Shown piece by piece: positions 1 to 7,192 of a stretch of 9,839 bases of DNA (positions are counted from its first letter, which is position 1; every line of letters starts with the position of its first letter). The notes under the pieces were generated by a model. The model ran no database searches and was not told where the DNA came from. It worked only from the letters and a program-made list of their open reading frames with translations. Source of the stretch: an uncultured Acetatifactor sp. (GTDB taxonomy: Bacteria; Bacillota; Clostridia; Lachnospirales; Lachnospiraceae); assembly GCA_910578185.1 (NCBI GenBank), contig CAJTPN010000004.1, forward strand, positions 252,808 to 262,646. Direction: 5' to 3'. The translations under genes and the position numbers were made by a program.

Positions 1-2
1 AA

Positions 3-191
3 CTAAATGTAATGACACGCCAATGCTTGTCTCGCCGTATAGATACAATCGTCAGACTTAAAAAGGAACTGTCTGCATGGGAAACGGAGCGCAATCGTAA
101 TGAGGCTAAAATACAGTGGCATTTCCAAACGGGAGATGCCAGAGAAAAGCTGATATCACTTTATCCGGTAATTTCATCTGTCACCTCATAA
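3..191 (+). pseudogene. IS630-family transposase, C-terminal end (runs off the window)
   Basis: An open frame runs from the left edge to a TAA at 189-191 and encodes about 62 residues. It contains MTRQCLSRRI, then an AWETERN stretch, then a KIQWHF..DAREKL..LYP ending. This combination (R-Q-C-L-x-R-R-I, A-W-x-x-x-R-N, W-x-F-x-T-x-D-A-R-x-K-L-x-x-LYP) is the usual C terminus of IS630-family DDE transposases, which cut and paste DNA at TA targets. Only the tail is visible, so whether the element is intact upstream cannot be judged. It is the only IS-type gene in the window and points away from the other genes. The family call rests on the recognised tail pattern, not on the catalytic DDE residues, which lie outside. 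Confidence 0.75.
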
Positions 192-205
192 CAGAGGTGA
201 CAGAT
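176..205. repeat. Perfect 12-bp inverted repeat at the transposase gene end
   Basis: ATCTGTCACCTC (176-187) and GAGGTGACAGAT (194-205) are exact reverse complements around a 6-nt loop. The repeat spans the transposase stop codon. There is no T-run after it on either strand, so it is not a standard intrinsic terminator. It may be an element-end structure or a processing/insulating hairpin of the IS. Confidence 0.7.
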
Positions 206-386
206 ACGCTAAATATCAATGATACAGTACACTAGTCACATTCATTTTACTAAATTCTGTCTGCCATATCAAAGTTCCCACTCAATACGATTTCTCCCTT
301 TTTTCATAATACACCTATATTCTACATTTTTACAACATATTGACCACAATCGGTTATCGTATGACCACCAAAAATTTTTTTACCAT

Positions 387-902
387 TCAACCTATGCACA
401 GCAATTCCAATACTTTCCCTGGATTGCACAAACAACTATATCCAAATCCTGCAATCCCTCCCAACAAGCCAAAGTTCTCGCATTCCTGCAGCTCTAATAA
501 TCCTTGAATACTTGTTTTCCCGCAGCAAATCGTCTCTACAATCCGGCTCTGTATCAGCGCTGCTTCCCCTCTTTTCCCAAATTTCCATAATAAAGCTGCA
601 TTCCCGCATCTTCCATGGCACAAGCAAAGGTTTGTTCCTTGAAATACATCTCTCCTATAATCTATATGATTTATTTATCTCCCGACAAAATCTTCAGTTT
701 TTTCTAACTCTGTTTTAAAACTTCCTTTTACATAATTTATTGCTTCCATCCGTGCCATAACAATGCCTCCCCAGCCATGACACCATACCATCCCCTGGCT
801 CTCTTGGATTGTCAAGCCCTCATACCGCAGATCATCCCAGTCTTGTATATCCTCCCTATAAAAATATTGCGCAATCAATTGACTCCAAACGGTTGAAGTG
901 TA
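387..902 (-). pseudogene. LanM-type (class II lanthipeptide synthetase) C-terminal cyclase remnant
   Basis: On the minus strand one frame reads from about 902 to a TGA at 387-389, broken once by TAA at 675-677. Before the stop it has an IQDWDDLR stretch followed by GMVWCHGWGGIVMARM. After the stop, in the same frame, come LCLCHGRCGNAALLW and finally GLLGGIAGFGY near the C terminus. These match in order the LanC-like cyclase landmarks of LanM enzymes: an NW-x-DLR-like segment, WCHG, CHGxxGN, and the terminal G-L-x-x-G-x-A-G-x-G-Y. The Cys of WCHG and the Cys-His of CHG are the known zinc ligands and are preserved. The dehydratase half and the GFSHG-like part are missing, so it cannot work as a full synthetase. 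The stop may have been a Glu codon (GAA to TAA). It lies downstream of and collinear with the regulator/kinase operon. Confidence 0.75.
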
Positions 903-972
903 AGCACGAAAAATTATGATAAAAAAATAATAGACTGATTTTAAAATGTAGAATATTACATGGACTTTACGT

Positions 973-2295
973 TCAAAAACCTTTCAAATATACTGTGAAA
1001 CGGAATGTTTCACCTTCGGTCTCTATCAACATATGTCCATTATGTGCATTGACAATCTGCCTTATGCTACGCATCCCAAACCCATGCCCTCCTTTATCCT
1101 GTTTTGTTGTTTCCGGAATTCCTCCCACAAATCTTATCTTCTTTTCTGCCATCGGATTTGAGATATAGATAATCAATATCTGCCCTTTCCTTGTACATAC
1201 CAGCTTTATCCAGCGCTCCATGCCTTCAGCAATCTTCTGGTTTGCCTCAATGGCGTTATCCAGGATATTAGAAAACAGGGCACATATCTCTGTCGGCTTC
1301 AGTTGCAGTTCGCCCATATCTTCCATCTCATATTGGATGGATATCCCTGCGTCCTCTGCTTCTTGGAATTTTTGGTTTAAGATCAGATTCAGCAAGTCAT
1401 GGTTCGCCAAGTCCCTATTTCTGCCATTCTGCAACATCCCGTTCATTTCATCCAGGTAAACGAATATTTCCTGCTTTTGTCCTGCTTCCACCATCCCTCG
1501 GATTATCTGCATATGCTTCTTGACATCATGCAGCAGGATCTCTTTTTCCTCATACACCCTCTGCAATGCCTGATAATCGTATTCCATCATGTCCATCTTT
1601 AACTGTTGCAGTCTGCTACGTTCTTTTTCTTTCCGGATGAAAAGATATCCTGTAAATATTAATATCATCAGTATAATTCCTGCCAAAAACAGCCACCAAT
1701 TCCGCATCACTTGCTCCGAAACCAGTAACTTATAAACCCGCTGAAAGTAAACCATGCACAAAAAGAACGGCGGCACAAAAAACCATTTCCATTTCTGATA
1801 TATGTCAATAACAAATCCTTTCTCTTTCATGTTTCTGAATACTAACCTCACAGCCACATAAAGTAGTATAGTGCATAACAGTAAATAAAGGCTTCTGTAA
1901 AGAGTAACCGTCAAAAAAATATCTGCCGCTAATCCCATATCATCCAAAAGAACATAAGCAATTGTCTGGAATAAAAAGTCTGCCAATGCCAATCCTGACC
2001 AATACAGAAAGATATTGCAGAACGCATCCCGATATTTGCAATAATAAGTCGCACCGCAGACCAAAGACAGCAACAGAATGATTATCATCATAAAACCATT
2101 AGAAAACAACGCACAATTCATACTGTTATTACAAGCATTTAATCCAGCCAACATAACAATAAAAGTTGCCCATATAGCATATTGTTTCCGTCTGCTCCAT
2201 TTAGGTTCTGTAATTGCTTCTATCAACTGCATGGTGCCCCATATCCTCACTGCTGTATACATAAAGTCACAGCAAAAGTAAAATGCCCTAATCAT
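973..2295 (-). CDS. Membrane sensor histidine kinase, GHKL (AgrC/BlpH-like) type
   Basis: This 440-residue kinase has a multi-pass membrane N-terminal half: hydrophobic segments lie roughly at residues 41-53, 67-86, 92-118, 123-153, 171-184 and 200-220. A linker helix and a cytoplasmic kinase core follow. The phospho-acceptor His is H256 in LLHDVKKH. The N box is FSNILDNAIEAN (about 341-352) and the ATP-lid glycine box is GGHGFGMRSI (about 402-411). This layout is that of peptide-pheromone sensors such as AgrC, which phosphorylate a LytTR regulator. The start is ATG at 2295-2293 with GGAGG just upstream. It overlaps the regulator's stop as ATGA, giving translational coupling. A TTG at 2307 would include the ribosome site and is less likely. 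No peptide precursor or AgrB-like processing gene is visible nearby. Confidence 0.9.
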   Translation of the reverse strand: MIRAFYFCCDFMYTAVRIWGTMQLIEAITEPKWSRRKQYAIWATFIVMLAGLNACNNSMNCALFSNGFMMIIILLLSLVCGATYYCKYRDAFCNIFLYWSGLALADFLFQTIAYVLLDDMGLAADIFLTVTLYRSLYLLLCTILLYVAVRLVFRNMKEKGFVIDIYQKWKWFFVPPFFLCMVYFQRVYKLLVSEQVMRNWWLFLAGIILMILIFTGYLFIRKEKERSRLQQLKMDMMEYDYQALQRVYEEKEILLHDVKKHMQIIRGMVEAGQKQEIFVYLDEMNGMLQNGRNRDLANHDLLNLILNQKFQEAEDAGISIQYEMEDMGELQLKPTEICALFSNILDNAIEANQKIAEGMERWIKLVCTRKGQILIIYISNPMAEKKIRFVGGIPETTKQDKGGHGFGMRSIRQIVNAHNGHMLIETEGETFRFTVYLKGF

Positions 2296-3011
2296 TCTTC
2301 CCTCCAATACCGTGCTAACGCATCCTTGAAAACCACACTCATACGCCTGCTTGCAATAAGTTCAACACCACTACGCAGCCTTATGACATCACCCTCCCAA
2401 TCTGAAACATGCTTCAGGTTTATGATGTATCCTCTGTCTATGTAGACAAACCTGTCATGAGGAAGCTTGCAATATACCTCTCCCAATGAACCCCTTTCCT
2501 TATATTCTTTCCCGTTTATGCAACGGAAGATAACGTATTTCTTTTCCCTCATCAGGTACATAATATCATCCATCTGCATTCTTTTCCCATATGCAGTATT
2601 TTGAATAATATAGTAATCCTTCGCCTTGTCCAAGCGTTCCTGCCGTATTCTTTTCAAAATGACCGGAACCTCAGTCTTATATTCCTCTTTCAGAATATAA
2701 TAACACGCCCTGATTTTATAACTTGGAACGGCATATTTTGTATAGGCAGAAACGAAAACAATATCTGCATCTGCTTCAACACATTTTATTCTCTGGGCCA
2801 GTTCCAATCCATTGACCCCCGGCATCTCCACATCCAAAAAATAAATATCATAACTTCTATTCATGGTCAGCTCGTCCAACAGGATGCTGCCATTACTATG
2901 CCGGCTTACCAAAACAGGTTCATTTATCTCTTCATATAAAAATTTAATCGTTCTTTCTATTTTTTCAGAAAAATCCATATCATCATCAACAACAACTATG
3001 CGCGTCATCAT
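2292..3011 (-). CDS. LytTR-family response regulator
   Basis: This is a 239-residue DNA-binding response regulator and the partner of the kinase encoded just downstream. The receiver domain covers about residues 3-120, with the acidic pair DDD at 9-11, the phospho-acceptor D60 in YFLDVEMPG, a conserved S89 in VFVSAYTKYA, and a Lys around K108 in the KEEYK stretch. The C-terminal LytTR domain (about 140-236) carries the typical YLMREKKYVIF and FVYIDRGYIINLKHV segments. LytTR regulators bind direct repeats upstream of target promoters, in agr- and bacteriocin-type circuits in particular. I could not find a convincing LytTR repeat pair in the window. Start is ATG 3011 or 3008; a GGGGAAGAG stretch about 10 nt upstream is a modest ribosome site. 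The stop overlaps the kinase ATG. Confidence 0.92.
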   Translation of the reverse strand: MMTRIVVVDDDMDFSEKIERTIKFLYEEINEPVLVSRHSNGSILLDELTMNRSYDIYFLDVEMPGVNGLELAQRIKCVEADADIVFVSAYTKYAVPSYKIRACYYILKEEYKTEVPVILKRIRQERLDKAKDYYIIQNTAYGKRMQMDDIMYLMREKKYVIFRCINGKEYKERGSLGEVYCKLPHDRFVYIDRGYIINLKHVSDWEGDVIRLRSGVELIASRRMSVVFKDALARYWREE

Positions 3012-3129
3012 GTCTTTTGCTCTTCCCCTATTAATAAAAGCACATTTTATCTTACAAAAATCTGCACTGATACTTCTGTTCCCAAAATATCTATTACTTG
3101 ATTTTCATCTGATGGTTTTTAAATTTTTC

Positions 3130-3135
3130 ATTATA
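3130..3135 (-). promoter_or_regulatory. Possible -10 box for the regulator/kinase operon
   Basis: TATAAT is present on the minus strand, about 120 nt upstream of the regulator start and directly after the coiled-coil gene. No good -35 hexamer sits 16-18 nt upstream, so this is a weak candidate. The operon could instead be read through from the upstream gene, as no terminator hairpin is seen between them. Confidence 0.3.
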
Positions 3136-3152
3136 CTTATTTCATTCAAAAC

Positions 3153-3994
3153 TCATTTTCCGGCTATCAACTCCTGTATGCGGCTCTGTGCAGCCTCATT
3201 CTTTTCCCGTAGTTTCTCCAGTTCCGCCTCATATTTTTCCCTAAGCGTGTTCATCTTATCTTCCTGCTCTTTGCGGATTTCTGCCTTTGCCGCCTCGGTC
3301 TGCTTGTCTTTTTCAAGCAACTCAAGTCGATGTGCATATTCTGCGTCTTTTGCCTTGTCCTCCAATTCCCGCACCTGTTCGAACAAAGCTTTAATCTGCG
3401 CATCTTTCTCTTCTATCATTTCAGGATATTTTGCCCTCTTGTCCAATTCCTGCTGTTCCTCTGCAACAGATTTGGTCAGTATCTCATTCAGCTGGATCTT
3501 GTCCTGCAGGGATGCGTTCATCTGCGCTTCCTTTTCCTTCATCTCCGCACGAAGCCCTTGAGTTTCCAGTTGTTCCTTTTCCAGTTTCTCCTCAAGTTCC
3601 CTTTTTTCTTTTGCGGCACGGTTGAACATGCTCTCATATGTTTCTCGGCTGCGTTTAGCATCTTCAATCTGCCTCTGCAAATCCAGTATGATACCATCTT
3701 TAGATTCCAGGAGCTTCTTCACCTCTGTCTGCGCCCTCTCATCTGCAGTCGCAAGTGCTTTTAACATATCCGTGAACTTTGCGCTCAGACACTGCTGGTA
3801 TTGTTCAAATTTCCGCATATCATCCGCATACTGCGATTGTGTGGTTGCTAGCATTTCCCTCTCATAGGCGGCCATCAGCGCATTAAATGCCACATCCTGA
3901 TTTGCAAAATCTTTGCACAGCAGCCTTAATTTATCGGCCGTTTCATTGTCAATACGAAACGCTGTCGGCTTTTTTCACTTGATTTTTTCAACAA
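3153..3994 (-). CDS. Ribbon-helix-helix-like plus long coiled-coil protein (KfrA-like layout), N-terminal frame broken
   Basis: The uninterrupted frame runs from 3974 to TGA at 3153. Its first about 40 residues (KKPTAFRIDNETADKL then LCKDFANQDVAFNALMAAYE) resemble a small ribbon-helix-helix DNA-binding fold. The remaining about 230 residues are nearly all charged heptad coiled coil (for example KEKRELEEKLEKEQ). This N-terminal DNA-binding plus rod layout resembles KfrA and similar accessory proteins of plasmids and integrative elements, but no specific family is recognised. The frame has no usable start upstream of the RHH part: a TGA sits at 3977-3975. The next start inside is GTG at 3893, which would cut off the RHH region. 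A second frame supplies TTG at 3994 and LLKKSSEK, joining after a one-nucleotide slip at the A6 run (3970-3975). It may therefore be frameshifted, recoded or a sequencing artefact. Confidence 0.65.
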
Positions 3995-4019
3995 TTTATC
4001 ATCATCCGGAAATGTGGTG

Positions 4020-4027
4020 CCCTCCTC
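4020..4027 (-). promoter_or_regulatory. Strong ribosome binding site without a matching start codon
   Basis: GAGGAGGG lies on the minus strand downstream of the 4042-4070 promoter. At the expected spacing there is no ATG, GTG or TTG: the reading is ACC ACA TTT CCG. The nearest ATG pair (about 4005) hits TGA after five codons, and the TTG pair at 3994/3991 is about 25 nt away. The site suggests that the original start codon of the coiled-coil gene has been lost. Confidence 0.6.
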
Positions 4028-4041
4028 TATCTTTTCTTACT

Positions 4042-4070
4042 ATTATAGCGCAACATTATCTGATCTGCAA
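4042..4070 (-). promoter_or_regulatory. Sigma-A-type promoter of the coiled-coil gene
   Basis: On the minus strand TTGCAG (4070-4065) and TATAAT (4047-4042) are separated by exactly 17 nt. The -10 is a perfect consensus and the -35 keeps TTG. It is followed by the GAGGAGGG ribosome site, so it most likely drives the coiled-coil gene and perhaps the regulator/kinase operon beyond it. Confidence 0.65.
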
Positions 4071-4083
4071 TTCGTATCCAGCA

Positions 4084-4113
4084 AAACCGGCGTGGCGTAG
4101 GTCACGCCGGTTT
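4084..4113 (-). terminator. Intrinsic terminator after the recombinase remnant
   Basis: AAACCGGCGTG (4084-4094) pairs perfectly with CACGCCGGTTT (4103-4113), an 11-bp GC-rich stem with an 8-nt loop. On the minus strand the stem is followed by a short T tract (TTTTGCT when the stem end is counted). It overlaps the stop codon of the recombinase fragment and would insulate the coiled-coil gene promoter just beyond. Confidence 0.7.
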
Positions 4114-4290
4114 CTCTGTGCCACTGACTAGCTCCGGTTTGTGAAGCGAGATGCGGATTTTCCCAACATAGGTAAAATAGACTTCAATCATGACATGTTT
4201 CCGTCCTCCTATTTTCTCCAGGCGGTGAATCACAATCCTGTCAATCAGCTCATTCACATGAAAGCGTCCAGTTCCTGTTGTCGGCATGAT
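4102..4290 (-). pseudogene. Serine recombinase C-terminal fragment
   Basis: About 60 residues in one frame end at TGA 4102-4104. They include VNELIDRIVIH, then EVYFTYVGKIRI near the end. Large serine recombinases of clostridial mobile elements (the TnpX/TndX-like and related recombinase families) usually end with such an ELIDRI-V segment followed by a Y-F-x-Y-V/I-G strand. The resolvase catalytic domain and the zinc-ribbon part are absent, so this cannot be an active enzyme. Upstream on the same strand the sequence passes directly into a MobL-type relaxase remnant, which implies a deletion that joined two unrelated genes. The call is inferred from the C-terminal motif only. Confidence 0.6.
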
Positions 4291-4301
4291 GGATATGCCA
4301 G

Positions 4302-4622
4302 TTATTTCGGCCCCGGTTCAAAGGTCACATTGAAAATTCCCACCTGCTCTCTGTAGACCGCGCTGTCATAGCCGAGCCCTGCGGCCTCCTCACGCCGCAG
4401 GGAGATGACGTGGGGTCAAACCGGCTCCCTGTCAGGTCCAGGTTCTTCTCCATAGCGCAAAAGATAAATTCCGATGCGTTCCCCATGGTTGGGTGCAGTA
4501 AAAAGTCCACGTACTCCAGCATCTCCTTTGTGGACGGGATGTCACGGACGTTCCGACGGATCAGTTCTTTCTGCTGCGCCGTGGAGGGAAGGTTCCGCCT
4601 GCTCCCCTCAGGAGTACATTCT
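4302..4622 (-). pseudogene. MobL-type relaxase N-terminal fragment with an internal deletion
   Basis: From about 4620 the minus strand reads LPSTAQQKELIRR, then MLEYVDFLLHPTMGNASEFI and MEKNLDLTGS. This is typical of the N-terminal region of clostridial MobL relaxases (E-Y-x-D-Y, PT-x-G-x-A-SEFI, ALE-x-N-x-D-x-x-G). Intact members continue with a KRENYVDYIA-RPR region, but here the frame shifts and resumes at 4412 with HVISLRREEAAGLGYDSA, a segment that lies further on in the family. About 40-50 residues are therefore missing, and the reading ends at TAA 4302-4304. The His-rich metal site and everything after it are absent. At 4622-4640 it abuts, head to head, a different relaxase remnant on the plus strand. 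Relaxases nick oriT to start conjugative transfer; this one cannot. Confidence 0.7.
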
Positions 4623-4625
4623 TGA

Positions 4626-5396
4626 CAGGGACGGGCTACCGACTGGAACGAACAGACCAAAGCGGAGGAATGGAGTGCGGCATGGGCGAGGCTTTGCAAT
4701 CAGGCGTTGGAGCAGAACGGACACGCAGAGCGTGTAGACCTCAATCGCGAAATCGAAGTTACAAACCAGAAGTTGCGGCAGTTAAAGGCGCATATCTCCA
4801 AACTGCAAAGCTGGCTAAAAGAGGAAACCGAGAACACCGAGCCGCCCACCCTTGCCGACTATATCCAAGGCATTTTGTCACGCAAGGTACAGGCGGGAAA
4901 ATCGAGATATTCCCAATCCCTCTATAACCTCAATGACGCAGCGAAAATGCTGAATTTCCTGCAAGCCAACAACATCATGGATATAACGGGGCTTGATGAA
5001 AAATTCAAGACTATGATAGGAGAACAACTGGATATTCAAGGCAAGTTGAAATCCGTTGAACGACGGTTAGGCACTCTGAAAAAGCATATCGAGCAAGCCG
5101 ACATTTATTTCAAGTACAAGGGAAAGAAGCCGCTGGCCGAAGCCGAGCAAATCCTGCTTACGGCAGCGAAAGATTATCCCCAAGGCGTAATGAACAGCAA
5201 GACCACAATTCCGACAAAGGCATGGAAAGAAGAATACACCAAGCTGACCGCCGAGAGGAAAACACTCAATCAGCGGTATCTTGCATTGAAAGAGGAAGTG
5301 AAAGAAGCCGAGAAAATCAGAAAGAGCGTTTACAGTATCTTGCGGCAGGAACAGCGGGAACACGCGCCTCGCAGGGCACAAGATATGGAGCGATAA
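4626..5396 (+). pseudogene. MobA/MobL-family relaxase, 5'-truncated with an internal deletion
   Basis: An open plus-strand frame runs from just after TGA 4623-4625 to TAA 5394-5396, about 256 residues. It begins TDWNEQTKAEEW, then ALEQNGHAERVD, the end of the MobA/MobL catalytic domain. The usual continuation HRSY...QG...P..H.G is missing. The sequence jumps from RVD (codons to 4739) straight to LNREIEVTNQKL, which normally lies several dozen residues later. The remainder is the alpha-helical C-terminal region (LADYIQGILSRK, a central IEQADIYFKYKGKKP stretch) ending HAPRRAQDMER. The catalytic Tyr/His motifs at the N terminus are gone. The first start codon in frame, TTG 4707, has no clear ribosome site. 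The stop is 10 bp from the convergent argS stop with no terminator between. Confidence 0.82.
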
Positions 5397-5406
5397 CAAT
5401 CTTAAA

Positions 5407-7104
5407 CTACATTTCTTCCGGACATTCCATCCCTAACAACTCGCATGCCTCACACAATATTTTCTGTACCCAATCCGTTAAGATCAAACGTGCTTTTTTC
5501 TCTTTTTCTTTAGCCTGCAAAATGTTACAATCATGATAAAACTTATTAAACCCTGTTGCTAGTGAAATTACATACCTTGCAACTACAGATGGTTCATTTT
5601 TCTCTGCTGCATTAATAACTGCATCCTCATAACCAGCTAATACTTTTACCAAGTTATAAGTCACATCATCCGTTAAAGCCTCAAAATCAACTTCACAAAC
5701 CTCTACCATTTTATCTGCTTTACGCAACACACTCTTTGCACGCGCATAAGTATATTGTGCATATGGTCCAGTAGTTCCATCAAAATTCAAAACTTCCTTC
5801 CATGAGAAATCAACGTTCTTGATTCGCTGATTAAATAAATCATGGAAAATAATCGCTCCTATACCAACTTTTTTCGCAGTTTCTTCTTTATCATTCAATA
5901 ATGGATTCTTTTCTATAATCGCATTATAAGCACGCTCTATTGCTTCTTTCAAAATGTCCTCTGCATAGATAATATTACCACCACGTGTCGAAAGTTTTTC
6001 TCCTGCAAGGCTAACCAATCCATATGGAACATGAATTAATCCGTCATTCCAATCATATCCCATCACTTCAATAGCTGTAAAAATCTGTTTGAAATGAAGA
6101 GATTGTTCTAACCCTGTCACATATAAGCACTTATCAAAATCATATCTTTCCTTACGATAAAGAATCGCAGCAATGTCACGAGAGTGATAAATGGAACCAC
6201 CATCGCTTTTTATAATCAGACAAGGTGGCATATCATATTTTTCCAAATCAATCACTTGTGCCCCCTGGCTTTCAACAAGTAAATCCATTTCTTTCAATTT
6301 CTCTACTAATGCCGGCACCTTATCACGATAGAAACTCTCACCCAAATAAGAGTCAAATGACATTCCTAATAAATCATAAATACGTTCAAACTCAACCATA
6401 CTGATATCCTTGAACCAATTCCACATCTCTAATGCCTCAGGATCATTTTGTTCCATTTTTACAAACCATTCTCGTGCCTCTACAATTAAGCTTTCATTTT
6501 CCTTTGATTCTTTTTCAAATTTTACATAAATACGAAGTAGTTCCTCTATTCCTTTTTCTTTTACCAATTCTTCACTACTCCACAATTTATATGCAACAAT
6601 CAATTTACCAAACTGAGTTCCCCAGTCACCTAAATGATTGATTCGTACCACATCATATCCTAACTTCTGATAAATCTTATATAAAGAATTTCCAATTACT
6701 GTTGTACGCAAATGTCCTACATGAAAGTTCTTTGCAATATTTGGCGATGAATAGTCCATACACACCGTTTTCCCTACACCAATTTGCGATACACCATACT
6801 TGTCTTTTTGCAACGACTCGAAGCACTTCTTAACAAACAAATCACGTTTCAAGTAAATATTACAATATGCCCTTACACTCTCTACTTTTTCAATTCCTAA
6901 TTCATCTTTCTGTTCATTCAACTTTTCAACCAGTTCAGCTGCAATCTGCATAGGATTTTTGCACATTTTCTTTGCCATTGCAAAACAAGGCAATGCTAAA
7001 TCTCCCATTTTCTCTTCCGGCGGAATCTCCATTGTTTTCATCAATTCCTCTTCCGACATTTCTACTAATACTTTTGATAAATACTGACAAATCTTCTTTT
7101 TCAT
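5407..7104 (-). CDS. argS: Arginyl-tRNA synthetase
   Basis: A complete 565-residue class Ia aminoacyl-tRNA synthetase that charges tRNA-Arg with arginine in the cytosol. In order it has the N-terminal Arg-specific additional domain (about 1-85), the HIGH-type motif HVGH at 128-131 within SSPNIAKNFHVGHLRTT, the ArgRS signature GDWGTQFGKLI (about 159-169), the KMSKS-equivalent KLSTR at 370-374, and a DALR-type anticodon-binding domain from about 445 (TGPYAQYTYARAKSVLRK) to the end. The length is normal for the bacterial short form. The start is ATG 7104 with GGAGG (7110-7114) five nt upstream; the ATG at 7116 precedes that site and is unlikely. Expression is probably set by the Arg leader peptide and terminator upstream (7142-7331). 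It is more A+T-rich than the relaxase fragment touching its 3' end, so it may be cargo of a mobile element and possibly a second genomic copy. Confidence 0.97.
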   Translation of the reverse strand: MKKKICQYLSKVLVEMSEEELMKTMEIPPEEKMGDLALPCFAMAKKMCKNPMQIAAELVEKLNEQKDELGIEKVESVRAYCNIYLKRDLFVKKCFESLQKDKYGVSQIGVGKTVCMDYSSPNIAKNFHVGHLRTTVIGNSLYKIYQKLGYDVVRINHLGDWGTQFGKLIVAYKLWSSEELVKEKGIEELLRIYVKFEKESKENESLIVEAREWFVKMEQNDPEALEMWNWFKDISMVEFERIYDLLGMSFDSYLGESFYRDKVPALVEKLKEMDLLVESQGAQVIDLEKYDMPPCLIIKSDGGSIYHSRDIAAILYRKERYDFDKCLYVTGLEQSLHFKQIFTAIEVMGYDWNDGLIHVPYGLVSLAGEKLSTRGGNIIYAEDILKEAIERAYNAIIEKNPLLNDKEETAKKVGIGAIIFHDLFNQRIKNVDFSWKEVLNFDGTTGPYAQYTYARAKSVLRKADKMVEVCEVDFEALTDDVTYNLVKVLAGYEDAVINAAEKNEPSVVARYVISLATGFNKFYHDCNILQAKEKEKKARLILTDWVQKILCEACELLGMECPEEM

Positions 7105-7141
7105 AGTAACCTCCATTGATTCTAATTATTTGTAAATGGAT

Positions 7142-7192
7142 AAAAAAAGAACCGCAATGGAATTAGTCTTTTACTAAATCTATTACGGTTCT
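7142..7192 (-). terminator. Attenuator terminator in the argS leader
   Basis: On the minus strand AGAACCGTAATAG (7192-7180) pairs with CCATTGCGGTTCT (7160-7148), giving 13 positions with one A-C mismatch and one G-T wobble. The inner ATTTAGT/ACTAATT arms extend the stem toward a short AAAAG loop. Seven T follow directly (7148-7142). It is a strong intrinsic terminator located 38 nt before the argS start codon and after the leader peptide, which is the position of an attenuator and not of a gene-end terminator. Confidence 0.9.

Noticed and set aside
3012..3152. A short autoinducing-peptide (AgrD-like) gene before the response regulator
   Set aside because: The only ATG-initiated frames here are very short (about eight codons or fewer) and none has a Cys followed by a hydrophobic tail typical of such precursors.
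2863..3893. Long plus-strand ORFs opposite the coiled-coil gene and the two-component genes
   Set aside because: They are antisense shadows of well-supported minus-strand genes, are rich in Ser/Cys/Phe, and lack ribosome sites.
3970..3976. A programmed -1 frameshift at A AAA AAG in the coiled-coil gene
   Set aside because: The seven bases are present, but the incoming frame reads GAA AAA AGC, so they are not in the phase needed for the classic dnaX-type heptamer. Only P-site slippage would be possible. I keep the frame break as a finding but do not call it programmed.
4047..4057. AGCGCAACATT shared between 4047-4057 and 9787-9797
   Set aside because: An 11-base match between two places in about 10 kb is expected several times by chance, and the flanks do not continue the similarity.
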